Shown in pieces: positions 25,894 to 33,990 of a DNA stretch of 64,000 nt. Within the stretch, counting starts at the first letter, position 1. The number at the start of each line of letters is the position of its first letter. Location: contig OMXC01000012.1 of NCBI GenBank assembly GCA_900314925.1, positions 1 through 64,000 of the forward strand, given 5' to 3'. Under the pieces are notes generated by a model that was given only the letters and a program-made list of their open reading frames with translations, ran no database searches and was not told the DNA's origin. The position numbers were made by a program, and so were the translations under genes. This stretch comes from an uncultured Bacteroidales bacterium. Its GTDB lineage: Bacteria; Bacteroidota; Bacteroidia; Bacteroidales; P3.

Positions 25894-25928
25894 AACTCAT
25901 AACTCTTAATTCTTAACTCTTAACTGCT
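25894..25928. repeat. Heptamer array abutting the pgk stop codon
   Basis: Five 7-mers AACTCAT, AACTCTT, AATTCTT, AACTCTT, AACTGCT end exactly at the pgk stop (25928-25930). In the pgk sense this reads (AGTTAAG)n, the same family as the array after gcvH. Confidence 0.9.
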
Positions 25929-27124
25929 CAGTCCTGGATGGCTTTGATGCCGGGGAGGACTTTGCCTTCGAGGTATTCGAGCATGGCGCCACCGCCGGTG
26001 GAGACGTAGCTCATCTGGTCGGCGAGGTGCATCTGCTTGACGGCAGCCACCGAGTCGCCACCGCCCACGGCGGCGAAGCAACCCTGCTTGCAGGCGTCGG
26101 CAACGCTCTGGGCGATGTGGTTGGTGCCCTTGGCGAAGGTCTCGAGTTCGAAAACGCCGGCAGGACCGTTCCAGAGGATGGTCTTGCTCTGCATGATGAT
26201 GTCGCGGATGGCCTTGCAGCTCTCGGGGCCGCAGTCCATGCTCTCCCAGCCGTCGGGAACCTCGCCACTGGGGACAATCTGCGTGTTGGCGTCGTTGCCG
26301 AACTTGTCGCCGATGACGCTGTCGACGGGCAGGTAGTACTTCACACCCTTCTCGTCCATGCGGCGCATCAGCTCCTTGGCCAGGTCGAGCTTGTCGTCCT
26401 CGCAGATGGAGTTGCCGATCTTGCCGCCGAGGGCCTTGGTAAAGGTGTAGCGCATGCCGCCGATGATAATCATATTGTCGACCTTGTCGAGGAGGTTCTC
26501 GAGGATGCCGATCTTGCTGCTGACCTTCGAGCCACCGATGATGGCGGTGAAGGGGCGCGGAGGATTCTGCATCAGCTTTTCGAGGTTGCGCACCTCGTTC
26601 TCCATCAGGAAACCGAAGTACTTGTCGTTGGGGAAGAATTTTGCTATCACGGCCGTGGAGGAATGCTCGCGGTGGGCAGCACCGAAAGCGTCGTTGATGT
26701 AGCAGTCGCCGAGGGCGGCCAGCTGGCGGGCCAGTTCCTCGTCGCCCTTGGTCTCGCCGGGGTAGAAGCGGATGTTCTCGAGCAGCATCACCTCGCCGCC
26801 CTTCAGCTCTTTGGCCATAGCCTCGGGCTTGCCACTGCCGAGGAGTTCCTGCGTGAACTTCACGGGACGGCCCACGAGGGTCTCCAGGTACTTGGCCACA
26901 GGCTCGAGGGTCAGCTCAGGCTCGAAGCCACCCTTCTTGGGGCGGCCGAAGTGGGCCATGATGATGACGGCGGCGCCATCCTTCAGCAGCTTCTCGATGG
27001 TGGGCATCGACTCGCGCATGCGGGTGTCGTCGGTGATTTCTTTCTTATCGTTCATCGGGACGTTGAAGTCCACGCGCAGCAGAACTTTCTTACCTGCAAA
27101 GTTAATGTCTTTAATACTTTTCAT
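25928..27124 (-). CDS. pgk: Phosphoglycerate kinase
   Basis: A 398-residue glycolytic enzyme converting 1,3-bisphosphoglycerate and ADP to 3-phosphoglycerate and ATP in the cytosol. Start set at 27124 (MKSIKDINFAGKKVLLRVDF); the frame is open 15 codons upstream but reaches into the spacer after atpB. Diagnostic motifs: LRVDFNVPM, HFGRPK, GGSKVSSKIG, WNGPAGVFELETFAKGT and GGGDSVAAV. It lies 41 nt downstream of atpB on the same strand. A heptamer array and a terminator follow directly, so it ends the transcription unit. Confidence 0.95.
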   Translation of the reverse strand: MKSIKDINFAGKKVLLRVDFNVPMNDKKEITDDTRMRESMPTIEKLLKDGAAVIIMAHFGRPKKGGFEPELTLEPVAKYLETLVGRPVKFTQELLGSGKPEAMAKELKGGEVMLLENIRFYPGETKGDEELARQLAALGDCYINDAFGAAHREHSSTAVIAKFFPNDKYFGFLMENEVRNLEKLMQNPPRPFTAIIGGSKVSSKIGILENLLDKVDNMIIIGGMRYTFTKALGGKIGNSICEDDKLDLAKELMRRMDEKGVKYYLPVDSVIGDKFGNDANTQIVPSGEVPDGWESMDCGPESCKAIRDIIMQSKTILWNGPAGVFELETFAKGTNHIAQSVADACKQGCFAAVGGGDSVAAVKQMHLADQMSYVSTGGGAMLEYLEGKVLPGIKAIQD

Positions 27125-27165
27125 GGGGTTTGTCGATTTATTGGGTTTATATTCAAGATTCACTT

Positions 27166-28248
27166 TCAACCTTCAACTTTTTCATGATGCGGTTCGGCGA
27201 CGGCCATGCCGATGTAGAGGGCCGTGAGCATGGTGAAGACGAAAGCCTGGATGTATGCCACCAGGCATTCCAGCAGCGAGATGAAGACGCTGAAGAGCAC
27301 GCTGACCACCGAGACGGCGCCGCCGACGGCCATGCCGAAGAGGTTACTGAGAATGAAGATGATGACGATGAAGCCAAGGATGACGATATGGCCCGCGGTC
27401 ATATTGGCAAAGAGTCGTATCATCAGCACGATGGGCTTGGTGAAGACACCTACCAACTCTACCACCGGCATCAGGGGGAATATCTTGAGCCATGCCGGCA
27501 CGCCGGGGGTGTTGAAGATATCGGTCCAATAGTGCTTGTTGCCGCTGATGTTGGTGATGAGGAAGGTGATGACGGCAAGCGTGGCTGTGACGGCTATATT
27601 GCCCGTGATGTTGGCGCCTGCCGGAAAGAAAGGAATCAAGCCAAGGATGTTGCAGAAGAAGATGAAGAAGAAGAGCGTGAGCAGGTAAGGCAGATAACGT
27701 TCGTAGCGCTTCTCCCCTATCATGGGCTTGGCTATGCTGTCGCGCACGAAGACCACCAGCATCTCGACGAGGCTCTGCAAGCCTTTGGGCGCCTGGTTGG
27801 GACGCTTCTTGTAGCCAGCACGGGCTATGAAGACGATGACCAGCAGCAGAACGACGGCAATCATGATGGCCGCCGAGGTCTTGGTGATACTCAGGTCGAG
27901 TGGCTTGACGCCAGTGAGGGCGCCGGCCTCGTCCACACAGACAATCTCTTCCTTCTCGGCGCCGCCGCCCACGAGACGATAGCCCTTGTAGTCGGCGTGG
28001 CCGTGGTGGAAGCGGCTGGACATAAAGACATCCAGATGGCCGTCGTTCCAGAGGATGACGGGCAGCGGGATGGCCACTGCATGTTCGGCACCGTCGGAGG
28101 ACTTGTAGTCGAACATATGCCACGAATGGGCGTCGGTGACGTGCCCGATAATCATCGAGCCGGGGTCGAAAGCCTCTTCTTCGGCATGAGTCGCCAACGG
28201 GGTCGCCAGCAGCAACGCCGTCACAAGCATATAAAACAGTCTCTTCAT
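27166..28248 (-). CDS. atpB: F-type ATP synthase subunit a
   Basis: A 360-residue integral membrane protein with an N-terminal signal-like segment (MKRLFYMLVTALLLATPLATHA) and a ~110-residue extracytoplasmic region, as in Bacteroidota AtpB. About five to six TM helices follow. The key proton-channel motif IRLFANMTAGH carries the essential Arg, and the last helix holds the conserved Gln-bearing AYIQAFVFTMLTALYI. The gene is followed by pgk rather than atpE/atpF/atpH, and is preceded by a small RHH-like gene. In many Bacteroidota atpB lies inside the atp operon, so this isolated location is unusual. Confidence 0.92.
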   Translation of the reverse strand: MKRLFYMLVTALLLATPLATHAEEEAFDPGSMIIGHVTDAHSWHMFDYKSSDGAEHAVAIPLPVILWNDGHLDVFMSSRFHHGHADYKGYRLVGGGAEKEEIVCVDEAGALTGVKPLDLSITKTSAAIMIAVVLLLVIVFIARAGYKKRPNQAPKGLQSLVEMLVVFVRDSIAKPMIGEKRYERYLPYLLTLFFFIFFCNILGLIPFFPAGANITGNIAVTATLAVITFLITNISGNKHYWTDIFNTPGVPAWLKIFPLMPVVELVGVFTKPIVLMIRLFANMTAGHIVILGFIVIIFILSNLFGMAVGGAVSVVSVLFSVFISLLECLVAYIQAFVFTMLTALYIGMAVAEPHHEKVEG

Positions 28249-28250
28249 TT

Positions 28251-28505
28251 TTACTCCTTGGTATTAACCTTTGCGGTGTTGTTGAATATGTCTATCTGCA
28301 CAGAGTCGAACAGCCGCAGTTGCTTCTCGTCGGTATTGTCTATATGGACACCGGCGGCGGCATCCTTAAGCCCGTGGCGCACCAGCCGGGCGAGCGCCGT
28401 CGACCTGTCCACCCCGCTCTGTGCGGCATAGACAGACAGGCGGCGCATCTCGCACTCGTTAAGCGAGACCACGTACTTCTTGAGCTTTGGCTTGTCCGGC
28501 TTCAT
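28251..28505 (-). CDS. Small ribbon-helix-helix-like protein
   Basis: An 84-residue protein. The core KKYVVSLNECEMRRLSVYAAQSGVDRSTALARLVRHGL fits a ribbon-helix-helix pattern (one strand, then two helices). The tail DNTDEKQLRLFDSVQIDIF may fold separately. It is 2 nt upstream of atpB and about 5 nt after the DUF2723 gene, so cotranscribed. It could be a small DNA-binding regulator; no antitoxin partner is seen. Confidence 0.6.
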   Translation of the reverse strand: MKPDKPKLKKYVVSLNECEMRRLSVYAAQSGVDRSTALARLVRHGLKDAAAGVHIDNTDEKQLRLFDSVQIDIFNNTAKVNTKE

Positions 28506-28510
28506 AGTGA

Positions 28511-31500
28511 TCAGTACATGTTGTTGAATCGTCCGAGGATATCGTCGACCTGGGCGGCACGGGCGTCATCTCCCAACGTACGTCTTGCCACATCGGCAAG
28601 AAGCGACAGGATCTGAAGGCCGTTCTGCAGGTCACCGCGCACACCGGCGGCTTTGTCGCCACGGAATGTGGAAAGGTAGCCGACCTCGTCGTCATAGTAC
28701 TTGAAGGCGGCATCCCAGAGTTCCTGAGCCTTCTCTATGCCGTACACCTTCTTGTAGAGGTCGACCACGTCGACGCGGGTGTTGCCTGTGACAATGTATA
28801 CTGCATACACGTCTATCGGGAAGTTGGGGGCCGGGAAGAACTGCTGACCGAGGTCGAGCAGACCCTTGGCTTTATCAACATCACCCGACACATACTCGTC
28901 GTAGGCAAGCAGCATCAGCGACTGGCGCTGCACGGTGCCCATGTTGAGGCTTATCGGGTCGACATATATGTCGCTGTTGAGGTTGCCCCACTTCAGCGGC
29001 TCTCCATCGACACCATTGAGGAAATAGTCGGCGGAGCGGTCGGTGTAGCGCGGACCACGACGCGGATAAGGCAGTATCTTGTGGTTCATACCGTCTTGTA
29101 CCGTGTAGCTGTATATCAACGGGAACACATCGCGTATATATCCGGGGTTCATGATGTTAATGTCGCGCATGAAGCGGTTGGTGCCCAGAATGTCGAGTAT
29201 CATCATCTCGTGGCGGTAGAGGGCCTGCTTGCCGATCTCCCAGCGGATGACGGGGTTCACGCTGTCCGCCATCTCGGCGGGTATGACGCCGGCCTGCACC
29301 AGTGCGGGCACGTCGAGCGTTATCTTGAAGCGTTTGGTAGGCAGATACATGAAATCCTGACCGCTGCGCTGGTCGCGTATGGTGAAGCGGTCGGGGTGCT
29401 CACGCAGCATGGTCAGCACGTCGGTCACCTCAAGGTAGTCGTTGGAGCGGTCCATGATGTAGTACACATCCTTGCCCAACCCGTAGTACTCCTTGGGCAA
29501 CGTGAAGGGCAGCGCATCGCCCTCGTAGAGCTTGTTGAAGAGCTGCTCCACATACCAATACATGCCGCTGAGCGTGTAGTTCAGTATACGCACGTCGGTA
29601 CGGGTGCCCTCCACCTCCTGGGCATACCACAGGGGGAAGGTGTCGTTGTCGCCGAAGGTGATAAGGATGCCGTTCTTATTGATGCTCTTCAGGTAGTTCT
29701 GCGCAAAGTCGCGTGCAGCGGTCTTCTGCGAGCGGTCGTGGTCGTCCCAGTTCTCAGCGGCCATCAGGCACGGCACACCGGCCATGCAGGCCACGAAGAC
29801 CACCGGCAGCACCACCTTGTAGGCTTTCTCGCTGTTCTTCTTGAACAGAGCGCTTATCCACTCCGCCAGGGCCATCACGCCGAAGCCTATCCAGATGGCG
29901 TAGAAGCTGAACGAGCCCACGAAGGCATAGTCACGCTCACGCGGCTGCTTGGGCGGCATATTGAGGTATATGGCGATGGCCAGACCCGTCATGAAGAACA
30001 TGATGAAGACAATGAAGGCGTCTTTCGGATGCTTGCGGATGTGGTATATCAAGCCGATGAGGCCCAGCAGCAGCGGCAACATGTAGTATTTGTTGCGCGC
30101 CTTGTTCTGCTCCATGTGTTCCGGCAGGTTGTCCTGCGGGCCGAGACGGCTTTCGTCGATGAACTTGATGCCACTGATCCAGTTGCCGTTCAGGTAGTCG
30201 CGCGTGCCGTCGTCGTTAAAGTAGTGGCCCTGCACGTCGTTCTGGCGTCCGGCGAAGTTCCACATGAAGTAGCGCCAGTACATCCAGCCCAGCTGGTAGC
30301 GGTTGAAGAACTTGAGGTTCTGTCCGCCCGTGGGGCGCTGTCCGTTGTAGCACTTGCCAGCCCAGTACTCGTAGAAGCGCGGGTGGTCGCGCTTGGTGTC
30401 GTCGCTCCACATGCGCGGGAAGAAGCCCGTGTGCTTCTCGTTGTATATATACTTCTGTGCATGGGCGGCCACGATGTAACGGTCTTTGCCCTCGGGGCTC
30501 TTGCCGCGTATGTACTTGGTGTAGCCATCCTCCACACCGGTCGGGGCTCCGGCGGTGTAATACTGGCCCGAGAACAGCGGCGTGTCGCCGTACTGCTCGC
30601 GGCCCAGGTAGGCACGCATGGCAACGGCGTCCTTCGGCGCGTTCTCGTTGAGCGGCGTGTTGGTGTTGGCGCGGATGACGAGCACGAAGAAAGTGCTGTA
30701 GCCTATCACCAGCATGGCGAAGCTGAGTATGGCGGCGTTCAGTATCGGTTTCTGCTTACGCTGCGTATACCACAATCCCCACACCACCAGCGCGGCCATC
30801 AGCGTGAAGAACACTATCGTGCCGCTGTTGAACGGCAGACCCAGCGTGTTGACGAAGAAGACGTCGATGGCAGAATCCACGTTCACGATGCCCGGGATGA
30901 TGCCCCACAGAATGATGCCAAGCGTGATAACACTCAGCACACCAGTAGCTATAAAGCCTTTCCATGTGGTCTTGGGCCACTTCTTGAAGTACACCACATA
31001 GAAGATGGCGGGCACCGTCAGCAGGTTGAGCAGGTGGACGCCAATGGCGACACCCACCAGCAGGCTGATAAGTATCAGCCAGCGCATGGCGTGCGGGTCG
31101 TCGCTCTGCTCCTCCCACTTCAGTATAGCCCAGAAGACCAGGGCCGTGAAGAACGAGCTCATGGCGTACACCTCGCCCTCGACAGCCGAGAACCAGAAGG
31201 TGTCGCTGAAGGTGTAGGCGAGGCTTCCCACCACACCGGCGGCAAAGACACCCCACGTCCTCCAGTCCTTAAGGCTAGGGTTCTTCGGGTCTGGCAGCAG
31301 GTGCTTGCCCAGCAGGGTGATGGCCCAGAAGAGGAAGAGTATCGTCAGACCGCTGCATACAGCCGACATGACGTTCACCGCGTGTGCGGCCGTCGCCGGG
31401 CTGCTGAACAGCGAGAACAGTCGCCCAACGAGCTGGAAGGTCGGTGCTCCCGGGGGGTGACCCACTTGCAGTTTCACGGCGGTGCTTATGTACTCGCCGC

Positions 31501-31606
31501 AATCCCACCACGACGCCGTAGCTTCAGCCGTCATGATGTACACAGCGCACGCTATCAAGCCGATAACCCAGCCGATAACGTTGTTTGCCAAATGATATTG
31601 CTTCAT
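28511..31606 (-). CDS. DUF2723 multi-pass membrane protein (glycosyltransferase-like)
   Basis: A 1031-residue protein. The N-terminal ~450 residues contain about a dozen hydrophobic helices of the DUF2723 family, which is related to GT-C glycosyltransferases and to eukaryotic TMEM260. Motifs include WWDCGEYISTAVKLQVGHPPG near the start, a typical catalytic-loop Asp/Glu region, and PKQPRERDYAFVGSF. The C-terminal soluble part (from about 620) begins GILITFGDNDTFPLWYAQEVEGTR. It is likely a protein or lipid glycosyltransferase acting at the periplasmic face, by family inference. It lies 39 nt downstream of the arginine deiminase gene. Confidence 0.88.
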   Translation of the reverse strand: MKQYHLANNVIGWVIGLIACAVYIMTAEATASWWDCGEYISTAVKLQVGHPPGAPTFQLVGRLFSLFSSPATAAHAVNVMSAVCSGLTILFLFWAITLLGKHLLPDPKNPSLKDWRTWGVFAAGVVGSLAYTFSDTFWFSAVEGEVYAMSSFFTALVFWAILKWEEQSDDPHAMRWLILISLLVGVAIGVHLLNLLTVPAIFYVVYFKKWPKTTWKGFIATGVLSVITLGIILWGIIPGIVNVDSAIDVFFVNTLGLPFNSGTIVFFTLMAALVVWGLWYTQRKQKPILNAAILSFAMLVIGYSTFFVLVIRANTNTPLNENAPKDAVAMRAYLGREQYGDTPLFSGQYYTAGAPTGVEDGYTKYIRGKSPEGKDRYIVAAHAQKYIYNEKHTGFFPRMWSDDTKRDHPRFYEYWAGKCYNGQRPTGGQNLKFFNRYQLGWMYWRYFMWNFAGRQNDVQGHYFNDDGTRDYLNGNWISGIKFIDESRLGPQDNLPEHMEQNKARNKYYMLPLLLGLIGLIYHIRKHPKDAFIVFIMFFMTGLAIAIYLNMPPKQPRERDYAFVGSFSFYAIWIGFGVMALAEWISALFKKNSEKAYKVVLPVVFVACMAGVPCLMAAENWDDHDRSQKTAARDFAQNYLKSINKNGILITFGDNDTFPLWYAQEVEGTRTDVRILNYTLSGMYWYVEQLFNKLYEGDALPFTLPKEYYGLGKDVYYIMDRSNDYLEVTDVLTMLREHPDRFTIRDQRSGQDFMYLPTKRFKITLDVPALVQAGVIPAEMADSVNPVIRWEIGKQALYRHEMMILDILGTNRFMRDINIMNPGYIRDVFPLIYSYTVQDGMNHKILPYPRRGPRYTDRSADYFLNGVDGEPLKWGNLNSDIYVDPISLNMGTVQRQSLMLLAYDEYVSGDVDKAKGLLDLGQQFFPAPNFPIDVYAVYIVTGNTRVDVVDLYKKVYGIEKAQELWDAAFKYYDDEVGYLSTFRGDKAAGVRGDLQNGLQILSLLADVARRTLGDDARAAQVDDILGRFNNMY

Positions 31607-31645
31607 TGATTAGATAATTAGAGTTTTCTTTGACTACTTAACTCC

Positions 31646-32896
31646 TTACTGCGCATCACGCAGGATCGGCATGGTCATGCAGCGGGCGCCGCCGCCGGCA
31701 CGGGGCAGCTCGCTGCCGCGGAAGGCGGCCACGAACTTCTCGTAGCTGTTCATGTCGACTTTGCCGCTCACGATGTCCTCGGCGTTGAGCACGGCGAAGC
31801 CGGCCTTGTCGAGAGCATCTATGGTGTGCGTGTTGCGGCGGTAACCGAGCACCTTGCCGTCGCCCAGCGAGAAGAAGTTGGCACCGCTGTGCCACTGCTC
31901 GCGCAGCTGCACCCACGGGTCGCTGCCGCCGCCGATGACAGGCTCGATATCCCAACCCAGACCCTGCAGGCCTTTGACGATGTTGGGCACCTTGGTGTAG
32001 CTGATGTTGCCTTTCTCGATGGTTATCAGCGTGGTGTCCTTGCCGGCGAAGAGGCCGGTCTTCTTCAGCATCGGCTCGAAGGCCATGCACTGGTGCTTGC
32101 CGAGGAAGGTGAAGACCATGTCAAGATGTATGAAGCTCTCCGGGCTCTTCGGCAGCTCCTGCACCAGTATGTGGAAGCGTTCGCGCTCCTTGGCCATGGT
32201 CTGCGCCAGGTACTTGATACCCTTGGTGTTGGTCCTTATCCCCTGCCCTATGCACAGCAGGTCGGGGCCGGCAATCTGCACGTCGCCGCCCTCGGTCCTT
32301 GCGTCGCGGTCCCACGCCATGGCGTTCAGCGTGTCGACCTTGAAGAAGTGCTTGAAGATGGCTTCGTAGATGAGCGTCTCGCGCTCGCGCACCTCGAAGC
32401 TCATCGAGTTGATGAGCACCCGGTCGTAGACGGTGCTGCTCGCGTCGCGGGTGAAGAAGAGGTTGTAGAGCGGCTTGAGCAGGTAGCGGTCGTCCGATGC
32501 GCCGTCCCATTCGGGGTCCTCAAAACCCTCGACGAGCACCCTGGCCAGGTCGGCCGATGGCATATCCATCAGCTTCTCGCTGAGGTCGTCGTCGCAGTTG
32601 TCCATGTCGCAGCTCTCTTCTACGAGGTGGCGACGTATGTCACTGTCTTTCAACAGTTCTTCAAGCACATCCTCAACATAGTAGACGTCCGTCCACTTCT
32701 CCAGCACGCCGCTGAAGGCGGCATACTCCTCGTCCACTATCGGTTTGTTCAAGATATCGCTGTACAGCGCATGCGCTGCATTCAGGGGAGTCATGCGTTC
32801 AATCTCCACGCCGGGACGGTGCAGCAGCACAGCACGCAGCCTACCAGTCTCCGACGACACATTCACCCTGCACGGTTTCAGTCTGTTTCTTTCCAT
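31646..32896 (-). CDS. arcA: Arginine deiminase
   Basis: A 416-residue cytosolic hydrolase converting arginine to citrulline and ammonia. The guanidino-modifying-enzyme residues are in place: FTRDAS (Asp151), EGGD (202-205), FIHLDMVFT (His257, Asp259) and the catalytic Cys406 in GGGARCMTMP. Length fits bacterial ADIs. No ornithine carbamoyltransferase, carbamate kinase or arginine antiporter lies next to it, so a complete ADI pathway is not encoded locally. A possible -7 box TATATTTG is at 32962-32969. Its stop is preceded on the plus strand by a short two-unit heptamer-like stretch. Confidence 0.92.
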   Translation of the reverse strand: MERNRLKPCRVNVSSETGRLRAVLLHRPGVEIERMTPLNAAHALYSDILNKPIVDEEYAAFSGVLEKWTDVYYVEDVLEELLKDSDIRRHLVEESCDMDNCDDDLSEKLMDMPSADLARVLVEGFEDPEWDGASDDRYLLKPLYNLFFTRDASSTVYDRVLINSMSFEVRERETLIYEAIFKHFFKVDTLNAMAWDRDARTEGGDVQIAGPDLLCIGQGIRTNTKGIKYLAQTMAKERERFHILVQELPKSPESFIHLDMVFTFLGKHQCMAFEPMLKKTGLFAGKDTTLITIEKGNISYTKVPNIVKGLQGLGWDIEPVIGGGSDPWVQLREQWHSGANFFSLGDGKVLGYRRNTHTIDALDKAGFAVLNAEDIVSGKVDMNSYEKFVAAFRGSELPRAGGGARCMTMPILRDAQ

Positions 32897-33071
32897 ATAG
32901 TCCTATCAATCATTACACTAACCGCCGACCTCCATCAGCCGACGGCATACAATAGAGAATGCAAATATACGAAGAAAAATCCAATAAAAGACAACAAAAC
33001 AAAAAAAAATCGTAATTCTGAAACCGGAACACACTATCCACAAGCCATCCCCCCGCGCCCCAACCGCCCCC

Positions 33072-33155
33072 ACTCAAAACTCCTAACTAAAAACTCAAAA
33101 CTAAAAACTCCTAACTCAAAACTCATAACTCATAACTCAAAATTCAAAACTCCCT
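33072..33155. repeat. Heptamer array, 12 units (ACTCAAA / ACTCCTA / ACTCATA)
   Basis: Twelve exact 7-mers in register with no phase break, the longest heptamer array in the window. Unit types recur in mixed order (for example ACTCCTA at units 2 and 6, ACTCATA at 8 and 9), which suggests segmental duplication rather than single-unit slippage. Confidence 0.93.
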
Positions 33156-33166
33156 CCCCTCCGGAA

Positions 33167-33251
33167 CGGCCCCTCTTCGGCCTCCCTATTGCATCCGGAG
33201 CATGGATGGCCGAAGGGGGGCCGAAGAGGGGCCGAAGGGGGGCCGAAGGGG
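33167..33251. repeat. 11-bp-period intergenic element, copy B, with 16-bp inverted repeat
   Basis: Four 11-mers of GGCCGAAGRGG (33208-33251) follow CGGCCTCCCTATTGCATCCGG, as in copy A. In addition 33167-33182 is the perfect reverse complement of 33219-33234, so a 16-bp stem can form. It lies 22 nt downstream of yebC. Confidence 0.88.
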
Positions 33252-33272
33252 CTCTATCTAACAGACTGTCTA

Positions 33273-33983
33273 TCAGGCCATATTGTGGAACACATTGACG
33301 ACATCGTCGTCATTTTCAAGGCGTTCCAGCAAGCCGTTGACATCTTCCTGCTGCTCGGGCGTCAGCTCGCGCATGGTGAGCGGGATGCGCTCAAACTTGA
33401 AGCTTTTTATCTCCAGACCCTTGTCTTCGAGGAATTTGGAGATGGGGCCGTAGTTCTTGAAGTCGGCGTAGATGAGGATTTCGTCCTCGTCGCGGAAGAC
33501 CTCGTCGATGTCGCAGTCGATGAGTTCGAGCTCGAGCTCGTCCATGTCGATGCCGTCCTGCCATGCGACGACGAATGAGCATTTGCGCTCGAAGAGGAAG
33601 TCGTTCATGCCCATGGTGCCGAGTTCGCCTTTGCCGCGGACGAAGGCGGCGCGGAGGTTGGCGACGGTGCGTGTGGGGTTGTCGGTGGCTGTCTCGACGA
33701 CGATGGCGGTGCCGTGAGGGCCTTTGCCGTCGTAGACGACCTCTTTGTAGGCCGACTTGTCCTTCTCGGTGGCGCGCTTGATGGCGCGTTCGACGTTGTC
33801 CTTGGGCATGGACTCGCTCTTGGCGGTCTGCATGAGGAGTCGGAGTCGGAGGTTGGAGGAGGGATCGGGGCCTCCGGCGATGACTGCGAGTTCAATTTCC
33901 TTGCCGATCTTGGTGAAGGTGCGGGCCATGTGGCCCCAACGTTTCAGTTTTCGTGCTTTACGGTATTCAAATGCTCTTCCCAT
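33273..33983 (-). CDS. yebC: YebC/PmpR family protein
   Basis: A 236-residue protein matching the YebC family over its full length: MGRAFEYRKARKLKRWG at the N-terminus, then TKIGKEIELAVIAGGPDPSSN, MPKDNVERAIKRA, YDGKGPHGTAIVVE and a C-terminal acidic domain. Bacteroidota members carry the longer basic N-terminus seen here. The family was long annotated as transcriptional regulators; recent work on homologues points to a role in translation at proline stretches. It is followed by an 11-bp-period repeat element. Confidence 0.92.
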   Translation of the reverse strand: MGRAFEYRKARKLKRWGHMARTFTKIGKEIELAVIAGGPDPSSNLRLRLLMQTAKSESMPKDNVERAIKRATEKDKSAYKEVVYDGKGPHGTAIVVETATDNPTRTVANLRAAFVRGKGELGTMGMNDFLFERKCSFVVAWQDGIDMDELELELIDCDIDEVFRDEDEILIYADFKNYGPISKFLEDKGLEIKSFKFERIPLTMRELTPEQQEDVNGLLERLENDDDVVNVFHNMA

Positions 33984-33990
33984 AGTATTA

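Larger units (their letters stand above)
25619..25927. other. Spacer between the R-M operon and pgk
   Basis: It contains the R-M promoter (25685-25715), an unassigned stretch at about 25720-25858 with short GTTTGAGTA / AGTAAAAGG direct repeats, the pgk terminator (25859-25890) and a heptamer array (25894-25928). No gene is seen. Confidence 0.75.
32897..33272. other. Spacer with ADI promoter region and two repeat elements
   Basis: From left to right: the ADI leader and -7 box (TATATTTG minus, 32962-32969), a 12-unit heptamer array (33072-33155), and the 11-bp-period GGCCGAAG element (33167-33251) close to the yebC stop. No coding sequence is seen. Confidence 0.8.

Noticed and set aside
29081..31609. 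842-codon plus-strand frame opposite the DUF2723 gene
   Set aside because: Shadow composition; the minus frame has the DUF2723 motifs.
33072..33155. Heptamer arrays as CRISPR or telomere-like sequence
   Set aside because: Units are contiguous with no spacers, differ in sequence from locus to locus, and sit internally next to stop codons.
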